Shown: piece after piece, positions 7,428 through 15,702 of the stretch | How positions within the stretch are numbered: position 1 is the stretch's first letter | Layout of the letters: each line of letters begins with the position of its first letter | The notes under the pieces: generated by a model | The model's database searches: none | The model's input: the letters and a program-made list of their open reading frames with translations, nothing else | Told to the model about the DNA's origin: nothing | Translations under genes and position numbers: made by a program | From: Acidimicrobiales bacterium | Lineage (GTDB): Bacteria; Actinomycetota; Acidimicrobiia; Acidimicrobiales; Acidimicrobilacustridaceae | Direction: 5' to 3' | DNA: 23,441 nucleotides | Assembly (NCBI GenBank): GCA_023261915.1 | Contig: JALRFT010000118.1 | Location: 1-23,441 of the forward strand

Positions 7428-8948
7428 GTGCCCGACCACAACGATGCCGATCAGGCCACGCCCCGTTTCTCCCCGCCGGGTCGGTTCCCCATCTCGGGCA
7501 CGCTGGCTGAGGTGCTCGCCCTCACCGAGGCCGGTGGCCGACCCCACGAGGAGGTCGCCGCAGACGGACCGCCGCCCCCGACCGACGCCGTCGCTGGCCG
7601 GGTGATGTTGTGGCGACACATGGGCAAGCGCCTGTTCGGCACCCTCCAAGACGGTTCCGGTCGTATGCAGGTGTCGTTGTTCCGGGACGAGATGGATCCC
7701 GAGGTCTACCGGGAGCTCGCCAAGGGCATCCGCATGGGGGACTTCATCGGTGTCGAGGGGTACCGCTACATCACCGGCAAGGGTGAACCGACGCTCGGCG
7801 CCCGTGAGGTCACCGTCTTGCAACGTTCGCTCGAGCCCATGCCTGACAAGTGGGCGGGCGTGGTCGACACCGATGTGCGCTACCGCAAGCGGTACCTCGA
7901 CCTGCTGGGCAACCCCGAGTCCCGCCAGCGTTTCCTGGTGCGGAGCCGTCTCATCGCCTTCATCCGTCGGTGGCTCGACGAACGTGGCTTCCTTGAGGTC
8001 GAAACGCCCATGCTGCAAGCGGCGGCGTCGGGTGCGGCCGCACGACCGTTCTCCACCCACCACAACGCCCTCGATCGTGATTTCTACCTCCGCATCTCGC
8101 CGGAGACCTACCTGAAGCGGGTCGTCGCCGGTGGGTTCGACCGTGTGTACGAGATCGGCAGGAACTTCCGCAACGAGGGCATCGATACCTCCCACCTCCA
8201 GGAATTCACGATGTTGGAGTGGTACGCCGCCTACTGGGATTACACCGACAACATGATGGCGGTGCGTGACCTCATCGTCGCCGCCCTGACGGAGGTGACG
8301 GGTTCCACGACCGTGGACCACGACGGTGTCGCCCTCGACTTCGGTGCCCCATGGCCGGTCATCGACTACCGCACCGCAGTGCGTGAGGCCACCGGCATCG
8401 ATCTTTCGGTGGTAGTCGACGTCGACGCCCTCAAGGCCGAGATTGCGGACCGGGGTATCGCTGATGACCTCGGGGACACCGTCTCCTATGGCGCCCTCGT
8501 CGATCTGCTCTACAAGCGCACCGTCCGGCCGTCGCTCGTGCAACCGTGCTTCTTGGTCCACCACCCCGCCGAACTCGTGCCGCTGGCGCGCCGCAACGAC
8601 GACGACCCGTCCGTGCTCGACATGTTCCAGGTCGTGGTGGCGGGCTGGGAGATCGTCAAGGCCTACTCCGAACTCGTCGATCCCATCGAGCAGGAGGAAC
8701 GACTCCTCGAGCAGGTGCGGCTGCGGGAAGCCGGTGACGACGAGACGATGATGATGGAGGACGACTTCATCGAGGCCATGCGGCACGGCATGCCACCCAT
8801 GTCGGGTCTCGGTCTCGGCATCGACCGGTTCGTGGCGTTGGCGACGGGAGCCCCCACCCTTCGAGATGTCGTGCTGTTCCCCCTGCTGCGGGAGGCGCCG
8901 TCGGCGACTGACGCTGGTGACGCAGCTGGGGCACCCGAGGTCGACTAG
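7428..8948 (+). CDS. lysS: Lysyl-tRNA synthetase, class II
   Basis: This enzyme of 506 residues charges tRNA-Lys with lysine. It has an N-terminal OB-fold anticodon-binding domain (about residues 55-150, VAGRVMLWRHMGKRLFG) and a class II catalytic core. Motif 1 is FLEVETPML, motif 2 is RNFRNEGIDTSHLQEFT and motif 3 is GLGLGIDRFVAL. The GTG at 7428 was chosen for its leaderless spacing and normal length. Motif 2 differs from the common THNPEFT form: it reads SHLQEFT and keeps the His and Glu. The pre-motif segment reads ISPETYLKR rather than the usual APELYLKR. These suggest a divergent LysRS subgroup, still apparently complete. The stop overlaps that of dusB in a shared CTAG. Confidence 0.95.
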   Translation: MPDHNDADQATPRFSPPGRFPISGTLAEVLALTEAGGRPHEEVAADGPPPPTDAVAGRVMLWRHMGKRLFGTLQDGSGRMQVSLFRDEMDPEVYRELAKGIRMGDFIGVEGYRYITGKGEPTLGAREVTVLQRSLEPMPDKWAGVVDTDVRYRKRYLDLLGNPESRQRFLVRSRLIAFIRRWLDERGFLEVETPMLQAAASGAAARPFSTHHNALDRDFYLRISPETYLKRVVAGGFDRVYEIGRNFRNEGIDTSHLQEFTMLEWYAAYWDYTDNMMAVRDLIVAALTEVTGSTTVDHDGVALDFGAPWPVIDYRTAVREATGIDLSVVVDVDALKAEIADRGIADDLGDTVSYGALVDLLYKRTVRPSLVQPCFLVHHPAELVPLARRNDDDPSVLDMFQVVVAGWEIVKAYSELVDPIEQEERLLEQVRLREAGDDETMMMEDDFIEAMRHGMPPMSGLGLGIDRFVALATGAPTLRDVVLFPLLREAPSATDAGDAAGAPEVD

Positions 8949-10138
8949 CCGCCCGAGACGAGAGCGTCAGCTCCCTTTGGTGGTTCGGGGTCGTCGGGGT
9001 TGTCGAGCCAGTTCGCAGGTAGGGCCACCGGCCGTGGCCCGTGGGTGTGCCCCCGTGGTTGGCGGCGGGCGATCGTGTCGGGCACGAACCCCTCACCGAG
9101 GGTGTCGACGGCTCGGTGCAACTCGTCAACGAGATCGTCCCGGGTACCGGCTGCCATCATCGCCTGGCGCGCCGCTCCGCCCACCGGCACAGCCTGGAGA
9201 TACCAACCGATGTGCTTGCGGAAGTCCCGCACGGCGGTGGTCTCGACACCGGGCCGTCCACCCGAGGGTGTGTGGGCACAGAGCAGGTCGAGATGTTCAA
9301 CCATCGTCGCCACAATCTCGCCGAGTGTCGGCTCGACGGGTGCCGGTTGACCGGTGAACGCCGCCGTCAACTCGGCGAAGAGCCATGGCCGACCGAGACA
9401 ACCTCGCCCGACTACGACCCCGTCACATCCCGTTTCGGCCATCATGCGCAGGGCGTCGGCCCCACAGAAGATGTCACCGTTGCCGAGCACGGGAGTGTCG
9501 GGTGAACGTTCGGCGACGGCGACCTTCAGCGCCGTGATCGCCTCCCATCGCGCCTGTCCCGAGTACAGCTGGTTAGCGGTGCGGGCGTGAAGGGCAATCG
9601 CTGCGACTCCGGCGTCGGCGGCGATCAGCGCCGCTTCGGTGTCGGTGCGGAGATCGTCGTCGATACCCATTCGCATCTTGACGGTGACGGGAACGTCCCC
9701 CGCAGCGTCGACTGCCGCTGCGAGGATTCGGGCGAGCAAGACGGGGTGGGCGGGGAGGGCGGCACCGCCCCCCTTGCGGGTGACCTTCGACGCCGGACAA
9801 CCGAAGTTGAGGTCAACGTGGTCGGCGCCGATTTCGTTGACGAGGATGCGCACGGCAAGGCCCACGACCGCGGGGTCAACCCCGTACAGCTGGACACTGT
9901 GGGACCGGGCGTCGGGTGCCCGGGCCACCATGGCGAGGGTGGTCCGATGACGCTCCACCAGTGCCCGGGCGGTGATCATCTCGCTCACGCCGAGCAGCGC
10001 TCCGAATTGTGCACACAACGTTCGAAACGCCGGATTGGTTACACCGGCCATGGGAGCGAGCACCACGGGCGGGTCCACGGTCAGCGGACCGATACGGAGC
10101 GGGACAACCGGCAACGAGGGTGACGGGGCGACAGTCAT
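8945..10138 (-). CDS. dusB: tRNA-dihydrouridine synthase (Dus family, DusB-like)
   Basis: This 397-residue flavoenzyme reduces uridines in tRNA to dihydrouridine with FMN and NADPH. It shows the barrel start APMAGVTNPAFR at 28-39, the catalytic Cys114 in NFGCPASKVTRKGGG, the FMN-phosphate segment NGDIF, and VVVGRGCLGRPW. The C-terminal helical tRNA-binding part ends in a proline-rich tail. The ATG overlaps the maf stop (ATGA), so it is read as the second gene of a maf-dusB unit. It converges on lysS, and the two stop codons share the palindrome CTAG. The family is certain; DusB rather than another Dus is likely from length and motifs. Confidence 0.93.
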   Translation of the reverse strand: MTVAPSPSLPVVPLRIGPLTVDPPVVLAPMAGVTNPAFRTLCAQFGALLGVSEMITARALVERHRTTLAMVARAPDARSHSVQLYGVDPAVVGLAVRILVNEIGADHVDLNFGCPASKVTRKGGGAALPAHPVLLARILAAAVDAAGDVPVTVKMRMGIDDDLRTDTEAALIAADAGVAAIALHARTANQLYSGQARWEAITALKVAVAERSPDTPVLGNGDIFCGADALRMMAETGCDGVVVGRGCLGRPWLFAELTAAFTGQPAPVEPTLGEIVATMVEHLDLLCAHTPSGGRPGVETTAVRDFRKHIGWYLQAVPVGGAARQAMMAAGTRDDLVDELHRAVDTLGEGFVPDTIARRQPRGHTHGPRPVALPANWLDNPDDPEPPKGADALVSGG

Positions 10139-10785
10139 TGGTCGTCGCCAGTCGCGGTGTCAGGAAGATGCCAGAGGTCGGTGATGGCAACACCGTGAGT
10201 CGCCAGGAGTCGCCGGACTGCTGGCACCGATACCCCGATGACGTTGCCGGGGTCACCGTCGATGCCTTCGAGGAATGCTGCTCCGAACCCGTCGAGGGTG
10301 AATGCACCGGCGACAGCAAGAGGTTCACCGGTGGCGAGGTAGGCGGCGAGTTCGGTTTTGGTGGGGTCACCGAAATGCACGGTGGTCGCTACCGATTCGC
10401 ATGCCACGTCGCCAGTGGCGAGGTCAATGATGCAGTGGCCGGTGTGCAGCACCCCCGTGGCGGTGTGCATCTGTTCCCAGCGTCGCCACACCTCTTCCTC
10501 GTCGACCGGCTTGCCGAGAGCTTCACCGTCAAGGTCGAGCATCGAGTCACAACCCAAGACGAACGTCCTCGAGTCGGTTCGATTCAACTGTCCGGCGACA
10601 GCACGCGCCTTGCGCTCGGCGAGCACGATGACCGCCTCAGAGGTGGGGAGGTGGGCAACGCCGTCCTCGTCGACGCCACTGGTGATCACTTCGGGATCGA
10701 GGCCAGCTTCACGCAGCACCCGAAGGCGAGCGGGCGAAGCTGAGGCCAGCACCAAGTGTGGCGGCGGAGAGGTTTGCTCAGACAC
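10135..10785 (-). CDS. maf: Maf-family nucleotide pyrophosphatase
   Basis: This 216-residue cytosolic protein belongs to the Maf/HAM1-like family, which hydrolyses non-canonical or modified nucleoside triphosphates to monophosphates. Visible motifs are LASASPARLRVL near residue 13, ERKAR near 57, and GCDSMLDLDGEALGKP with Asp80, then the late GDPGNVIG segment. The GTG at 10785 gives a normal N-terminus, and an AACCAT hexamer lies six bases upstream, similar to the boxes of leaderless neighbours. It is translationally coupled to dusB. The intergenic space to the divergent antitoxin gene is 85 bases. Confidence 0.93.
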   Translation of the reverse strand: MSEQTSPPPHLVLASASPARLRVLREAGLDPEVITSGVDEDGVAHLPTSEAVIVLAERKARAVAGQLNRTDSRTFVLGCDSMLDLDGEALGKPVDEEEVWRRWEQMHTATGVLHTGHCIIDLATGDVACESVATTVHFGDPTKTELAAYLATGEPLAVAGAFTLDGFGAAFLEGIDGDPGNVIGVSVPAVRRLLATHGVAITDLWHLPDTATGDDQ

Positions 10786-10791
10786 GCCGCC

Positions 10792-10797
10792 ATGGTT
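10792..10797 (-). promoter_or_regulatory. Possible -10 box of maf
   Basis: Minus-strand AACCAT with six bases to the GTG at 10785. It differs from TANNNT at the first base, so support is weaker than for the other leaderless candidates. Confidence 0.28.
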
Positions 10798-10842
10798 GCA
10801 GGGTGACCGGGTCGACCGTTACCCCACGGACGTGGTGGAGAG

Positions 10843-10868
10843 TGATAGCAAAGTTTGATAGCATCAAA
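10843..10868 (+). promoter_or_regulatory. Toxin-antitoxin operator with palindrome and leaderless -10 box
   Basis: A perfect inverted repeat, TTTGAT-AGC-ATCAAA, fills 10854-10868, two bases before the antitoxin ATG. The half-site TGATAGC also occurs 13 bases upstream at 10843-10849, so two dimers could bind side by side. Inside the palindrome, TAGCAT at 10859-10864 is followed by six bases and then the ATG, the spacing of a leaderless -10 box. A protein bound here would block RNA polymerase. Autorepression by the antitoxin or the complex is inference from how such modules usually work. Confidence 0.6.
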
Positions 10869-10870
10869 GG

Positions 10871-11080
10871 ATGGCAGTGACACGAACCACTTTCACGCTT
10901 GATCTCGAGTTGGCGGACCATGCCCGATCCCTCGGGGTCAACATCTCAGCGGCCGCCCGGCGAGGAGTGGCGGAGGCTGTCAGAGCGGCGATGGCCGATC
11001 GAGATCGCCAGGCGTATGAACGGATGCCTGAGCTCGTTGACGACGAGTGGGAGCGGGCTGAGTCCTGGGGCGAGCCGTGA
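10871..11080 (+). CDS. CcdA-like type II antitoxin
   Basis: This 69-residue protein has the layout of a ribbon-helix-helix antitoxin of the CcdA type. A short N-terminal strand (TRTTFTLDLE) is followed by two helices around NISAAARRGVAEAV, then a charged C-terminal tail with DDEWERAESW that would wrap the toxin. The ATG at 10871 is preferred because of the promoter spacing; AAAGG is too close to serve well as a ribosome binding site. The stop overlaps the toxin GTG by four bases, giving coupled translation. The N-terminus probably binds the palindrome just upstream. Confidence 0.82.
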   Translation: MAVTRTTFTLDLELADHARSLGVNISAAARRGVAEAVRAAMADRDRQAYERMPELVDDEWERAESWGEP

Positions 11081-11385
11081 GGCGGGGCGATGTCTGGCTC
11101 GCCCAGATCGGGCAGAAGTTACGCCCGGTCGTGGTGCTGACACGAGATCAGGTGATCGGAGTCCGTCGACTGGTCGTGGTCGCCGAGGTGACCACCCAGG
11201 CACGAGGTTCCCATGTCGAAGTGTCAGTTGATCACGAGTCCGTTGGGTTGGATCGCCCGTCGGTCGTCAATGCCGACGGGATCCACACCATCGCCCAGAC
11301 GAGGCTGACGCATCATGTTGGAACGCTTGCTCCAGGTGACATGAGTCGCGTCTGCATAGCCGTCAGACGGGCAATCGGCTGCTGA
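11077..11385 (+). CDS. MazF/PemK-like toxin, probable mRNA endoribonuclease
   Basis: This 102-residue protein carries MazF/PemK family motifs: RRGDVWLAQIG at 2-12, then KLRPVVVLTRD at 14-24 with the conserved Arg16, Pro17 and Thr22. It ends with the IHTIAQTRLTHHVGTL segment that forms the last strand and helix. MazF toxins cut single-stranded mRNA at short sequences when the antitoxin is degraded. CcdB gyrase poisons share the fold, but the GDVW and RPVVVL motifs favour MazF. The GTG overlaps the antitoxin stop. Both motif residues and length are normal, so the toxin is probably intact. Confidence 0.85.
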   Translation: MRRGDVWLAQIGQKLRPVVVLTRDQVIGVRRLVVVAEVTTQARGSHVEVSVDHESVGLDRPSVVNADGIHTIAQTRLTHHVGTLAPGDMSRVCIAVRRAIGC

Positions 11386-11529
11386 AGCGCCGAGCCGAGA
11401 GACGAGTTGGATGGAATCAGCGCCTCTGCTCGTCGCGTGACGCTCGGCATGGCGGGATCATCATGCTCGCTCGTTCAGCGCAACCCGAGGAGATGCGCAC
11501 GCGAAGTTCGAGTCAGACCGTCATCGGCG

Positions 11530-14514
11530 CTACTCGGAACCGGTCGCCTGGACGATGTGTGAGATCCGGTTGACCTGTTGGACGACGAGATGGGTGGGGA
11601 TTCGTTCCTTCATCTCCGTGACATGGCTCACGACGCCAACCGCCCGTCCTCCACTGCGGAGACCGTCGAGGATGTCGAGGACGGAATTGAGAGCGTCACC
11701 GTCGAGTGTGCCGAAGCCCTCATCGATGAACAGGGTCTCAAGTGAAACGCCACCCGCCTCGGCAGCGACGACGTCGGCTAGCCCGAGGGCGAGTGCGAGC
11801 GAAGCTATGAAGCTCTCACCGCCCGAAAGTGAGCGGGTCCCGCGGGTCTTGGTGGTGTGGAGATCGAGAACTTCGATGCCAAGACCGCCCATCGCCCGAC
11901 CATCACTGACCTCGTCGGTTTGCAGCAGCGTGTAACGACCATTGGTCATTGCGCTCAGGCGCTGGCTGGCCGCAGAGGCAACGCGGGCGAGTTGGGCAGA
12001 AAGCACGTAGTTCACGAGACTCATCCGAACGGACTGAGTGATGGCCCCGGTGTCACCGTTGGCAAGCCGGGCCAGGTTTCGGACTGTCTCGTGTTGACGA
12101 CGCATCGGTCCTCCGGCCTCGACGGCTTGATCGAAGGCTTCCCGACAGCGGCGAAGTGACTCGATCTGGTTGTTGATGCCGCTGAGGACCGTGGTGGTCT
12201 CTCGCTCGTCCACCCGCAAATTTTCGACCTTGATGCTCGCCGCCCCGGGGTCGGCAGGAGGTCGTTTCACTGCGTTGATGACGTCTTCATCCTCAAGGGT
12301 GGTGCGGATGGCGGTGAGTTGCTCCTTCGTATCGTTGATCTGCTGGGTGAGTTTCGCCAACTCAGACTCGCCAAGCATCGCTGCCTCAGCAGCTTCGACG
12401 CTTGGGAACTGTGCCTCAGTCGCACGTAGCTCGGCGTCGCTCAGCAGTTCCTTGAGAGTGTCGTCGAGTTGGGCGACTTGCTGGCGGGAATCGAGAACAT
12501 GCTGAATGGCGTCGCGTTGGGCGGTGAGTACCTCGACACGTTCTTGCACCGAGGTGAATGGGCTTGCGGCCTCAGTAAGTTGTTCCTGAAGTTGGTTGAG
12601 CCCGCTCTCTGCCGCCCGTCGCTCGCTATCGATTTCGGGCCGTTGCTCCTTGAGCGCCGCGATCTCGGCTTCGCGCCCAGCGATATCTTCGTTGGTTGTT
12701 TGGAGATGCTGCCGGGCGTCGTCGCCTCGGCGAATTCGTCCCTGCAGCTCTTGTTCGAGAGCGCAGGCGGCCTCGTAGCTCCGCTCGAATTCCTCAAGTT
12801 TGGCGGCCCCAATGGCATCAGTGATGGCCTCGATTCGTTGTCTGCGGTTGGCTAGGTCGTTCACCAGAATGGTTGCTGTCTGCGCCGCCTCATTGTGAGC
12901 AGTGAGGGCAGCATTGAGCGCGTTGTCGGTTACCAACGCAGTGGTTGCCTGCGCCGGCTGCGGATGGTCGGGGGAGCCACACACGGGGCAGGGATTACCT
13001 GCGGTAAGTGATTCCGCCAGTTCCGCCGAGATGCTGGCAATCCGCTGCCGGAGAAGCGCTTTGTACTCCGTCTCCTTTGCTTCGGCTTCTTGCATCGCTC
13101 CGGAGAGTCGCTCTGACAACTCGTTGGACTCCCCCCGAAGTCCCTCTCGGTCCGCAGCGGCATCCAGGGCTCCCTTTGTCTTCGCCACCGCTGCCGTGGC
13201 AGCGACAAGTTGCTTCTGGGCCTCGGTGCCGTCTGATTCGAGCTGACGGTGTTCCTCAAGGCCCGAGCGCATCTCGTCGACTTTTGCGCTCTTCGCTGCG
13301 ATCTCGGCGGTGAGCGCGCTGAGCTTCTCGATCGATTCGGCTGCGTTCTTCTTCAGAGAGGGCAGCCGAGTTTTCTCGTCCGCCAGGAGATCCCCGAGTC
13401 TCGTCAACTGCTCTCCGAGGGTGGTTTGAGCACCGCGAAGGGCGGCCTCGTCCGAATCCATCAGGTCGGGTCGGACCGTTCTCAGCACGACGAGTCGCTC
13501 GTCAAACCTGTCCTTCTCCTCGGTGTGCCTGATCGCAGCTCGTGATCGTTGGTCGAGAATCGTCCGGATGGGCTCGGCGGCAATTGATGCTCTCTGTTGT
13601 TCCTCTAAGAGGGGGAGTTGATTCAGCTGATCAGCCAGTGCGGTGTGTGCCTCGAGTGCCTTTCGGTGGCGATCCTGGAGGCTGTGGAGTCTGGTCTGGT
13701 CCTCCAGATCGAGAACGGCTTCTCCGACCCGTTTGGTCGCTGCGTCCGCTGCCTTCTGGGCCGCATCGAGTGCAGCCAGTAGTCGCTGATCGTTGTCGTC
13801 GAGCCAGCGCTTCCGGGCATCATCGGTCGCATCAGGAGTGTCGGTCTCGAGTGCCCCGGCACATTCGTTGAACGCTGCGCCCAGCTGTGTGTCGAGTTCG
13901 CTGAGTTCATCACCCAGTCGCGTAGCTTCCTCTCGCAGCCAGCGGGCGACCGCACTGAATTGCTTCGTGTCAAAGACGGCCTGGAGTAGCGCTTGACGAT
14001 CGTTGGCGTTCGCTCGCAGGAATCGGGCGAAATCCCCCTGTGGAAGGAGAATGACCTGCTGGAACTGTTCGGCGGTGAGGCCAACAAGTTCTTCGAGGAA
14101 CTCGTCGGCATCCGACGGCTTGGAAGCGCGACTCTCCCAGTCGGTCCCGGTCCACTCCTTCACGATGGCGCTTGAAGGATGTGTGGTGGTGCCCCCTCCC
14201 CTTTTCTTGGGCCGGTCCTGTCGCGGCTGGCGTGTGATTTGGACCCGACGAGCTCGGATGGTGGCCTCAAGGACAACCTCGGTAAGCAGACTCTCGTCAG
14301 CGAGGTGACTACGCAGATCACCGAGCTGGTCACCACGAGCACCGGGAACCTTGCCGTAGAGGGCAAAGGAAATAGCGTCGAGAATGGACGTCTTTCCGGA
14401 TCCGGTCGGGCCATTGAGCAGGAAGATGCCGGCGGTAGCGAGCGTGTCGAAGTCGACAGTTTCGGTGCCGGCGAATGGCCCGAAGGCGGCGAGTTGTAAT
14501 TGGTGGAGTCTCAC
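11530..14514 (-). CDS. sbcC: SbcC, ATPase subunit of the SbcCD nuclease
   Basis: This 994-residue SMC/Rad50-like protein works with SbcD to process hairpins, palindromes and blocked DNA ends. It has Walker A GPTGSGKT at 35-42, a Q-loop region LLPQGDF near 156-162, and two long charged, Leu/Ala/Glu-rich coiled coils on either side of a zinc-hook CPVC at 509-512. The signature LSGGE is at 896-900 and Walker B LFIDEGFGTLD is around 928-938. The GTG start overlaps the sbcD stop (GTGA), as in most sbcDC operons. Length is typical. It converges on the toxin gene across a 144-base gap (11386-11529) in which no gene or strong hairpin was seen. Confidence 0.95.
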   Translation of the reverse strand: MRLHQLQLAAFGPFAGTETVDFDTLATAGIFLLNGPTGSGKTSILDAISFALYGKVPGARGDQLGDLRSHLADESLLTEVVLEATIRARRVQITRQPRQDRPKKRGGGTTTHPSSAIVKEWTGTDWESRASKPSDADEFLEELVGLTAEQFQQVILLPQGDFARFLRANANDRQALLQAVFDTKQFSAVARWLREEATRLGDELSELDTQLGAAFNECAGALETDTPDATDDARKRWLDDNDQRLLAALDAAQKAADAATKRVGEAVLDLEDQTRLHSLQDRHRKALEAHTALADQLNQLPLLEEQQRASIAAEPIRTILDQRSRAAIRHTEEKDRFDERLVVLRTVRPDLMDSDEAALRGAQTTLGEQLTRLGDLLADEKTRLPSLKKNAAESIEKLSALTAEIAAKSAKVDEMRSGLEEHRQLESDGTEAQKQLVAATAAVAKTKGALDAAADREGLRGESNELSERLSGAMQEAEAKETEYKALLRQRIASISAELAESLTAGNPCPVCGSPDHPQPAQATTALVTDNALNAALTAHNEAAQTATILVNDLANRRQRIEAITDAIGAAKLEEFERSYEAACALEQELQGRIRRGDDARQHLQTTNEDIAGREAEIAALKEQRPEIDSERRAAESGLNQLQEQLTEAASPFTSVQERVEVLTAQRDAIQHVLDSRQQVAQLDDTLKELLSDAELRATEAQFPSVEAAEAAMLGESELAKLTQQINDTKEQLTAIRTTLEDEDVINAVKRPPADPGAASIKVENLRVDERETTTVLSGINNQIESLRRCREAFDQAVEAGGPMRRQHETVRNLARLANGDTGAITQSVRMSLVNYVLSAQLARVASAASQRLSAMTNGRYTLLQTDEVSDGRAMGGLGIEVLDLHTTKTRGTRSLSGGESFIASLALALGLADVVAAEAGGVSLETLFIDEGFGTLDGDALNSVLDILDGLRSGGRAVGVVSHVTEMKERIPTHLVVQQVNRISHIVQATGSE

Positions 14515-15662
14515 TCGTCTGTTGCTCCCGTGCTGCGACTGGCATCAACGGCTGTAGTGAGGACGGCGAACTCCTCGGCACTGGGATCGTCGCCAACCTG
14601 CTCCCGGTAAAACTCGACGATGGTTTCGAACGGAGTGAGGCCTTTGATGCGGGTTCCACGATCGTCCGGGGGCAGGGCGCTGGTTTGGGCAGGTCGATGC
14701 TCAAGGGCAATGGCATGGGGGAAACGAGTGCGCAGACGGTCCATCGGGCCGGACGGGATAATGGTGTCGGTGACGAGGGCGCGGACCCACGCGTCCTTGA
14801 CGTCTTCGTGTTGCGGATCATCGATTAGTTGCTCAAGTGTTCCCTCGATAGTCACGAGCCGACGGACGACGGGAGTGGGGATTTCGGTGATGGTCACACC
14901 ACCGTCCCCTCCGAGATCAACGATGCTCACAGATTTTCTGTGGGTCTCCTCTGAGAACGAGTAGGCGAGTGGTGAGCCGCTGTAGCGAACGGTCCCGGCC
15001 ATGGTCTGGGGACCGTGAAGGTGACCAAGAGCGGTATAGGAGATTCCTTCGAAGGCTGAGACGGGTACGGAAGCAGCGCCGCCGATCGTGAGATCGCGCT
15101 CAGAGTCCGAGGTGGAACCGCCAGCCACGAAGGCGTGGGCGACCACTACCGAACGTGGTTCGGCCCGGCCCGCCAGATCAGCTCGTACCCTCGCCATTGC
15201 GCTGTTGATCACGTCGGTATGAGTGGCGGATACGGCCTCGAGTTTCTTCTGGCTGTCGATGGGATCCAGGTAGGGCAGGCCGTAGATCACTACCTCGCCG
15301 TGGTCGTCGCTCAGCACGACCGGGGTCCCGATGGCCGAGGGGTCGGTGGCGACGTGGACGTTCAGCGCTTTGAGAAGTCCCGCGTGGGTTCCGACCCGAG
15401 TCGGGGAGTCGTGGTTCCCCGAGATCATGACGAGGGGCACGTTGGTGGATGCGAGCCGGTGGACGGCGTCATCGAAGAGTCGAATGGCGTCGACGGCGGG
15501 GTTGGATCGGTCATAGAGATCCCCGGCAACAATGACGGCTTCAACTTGTTCGTTCCGCACGACCTCCACCAACCAATCGACGAAGGCGGCTTGATAGTCG
15601 AGGAGCTCCACGCCATGCAGGCGTTTGCCCAGATGCCAGTCAGAAGTATGGAGAAGGCGCAC
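14511..15662 (-). CDS. sbcD: SbcD, nuclease subunit of SbcCD
   Basis: This 383-residue Mre11-type metallophosphoesterase is an Mn-dependent exonuclease and hairpin endonuclease. Phosphoesterase motifs are present in order: HTSDWHLGKRL (Asp8, His10), AGDLYDRSNP (Asp48), SGNHDSPTR (Asn83, His84, Asp85), AHAF, and GHLHGPQ. The open frame extends well upstream. The GTG at 15662 is chosen because it gives the standard N-terminus VRLLHTSDWH and lies seven bases after a TAGGAT box. An ATG at 15671 would add three residues but overlaps that box. The stop overlaps the sbcC start. The VOC gene starts divergently 40 bases away. Confidence 0.95.
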   Translation of the reverse strand: MRLLHTSDWHLGKRLHGVELLDYQAAFVDWLVEVVRNEQVEAVIVAGDLYDRSNPAVDAIRLFDDAVHRLASTNVPLVMISGNHDSPTRVGTHAGLLKALNVHVATDPSAIGTPVVLSDDHGEVVIYGLPYLDPIDSQKKLEAVSATHTDVINSAMARVRADLAGRAEPRSVVVAHAFVAGGSTSDSERDLTIGGAASVPVSAFEGISYTALGHLHGPQTMAGTVRYSGSPLAYSFSEETHRKSVSIVDLGGDGGVTITEIPTPVVRRLVTIEGTLEQLIDDPQHEDVKDAWVRALVTDTIIPSGPMDRLRTRFPHAIALEHRPAQTSALPPDDRGTRIKGLTPFETIVEFYREQVGDDPSAEEFAVLTTAVDASRSTGATDE

Positions 15663-15669
15663 GGTAAGC

Positions 15670-15675
15670 ATCCTA
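15670..15675 (-). promoter_or_regulatory. Putative -10 box of a leaderless sbcD promoter
   Basis: Minus-strand TAGGAT plus seven bases (GCTTACC) leads to the GTG at 15662, the same arrangement as at lysS. Confidence 0.42.
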
Positions 15676-15702
15676 CGGACCGGCTGTGACAGCCTTCCGG
15701 GT

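Noticed and set aside
7215..8786. 523-codon open frame on the minus strand
   Set aside because: Antisense to lysS; low-complexity His/Val/Gly composition and no motifs.
11386..11529. Gap between the toxin gene and sbcC
   Set aside because: Looked for hairpins, tRNAs and small genes; only GCCGAGC/GCTCGGC arms about 45 bases apart were found, too distant to call.
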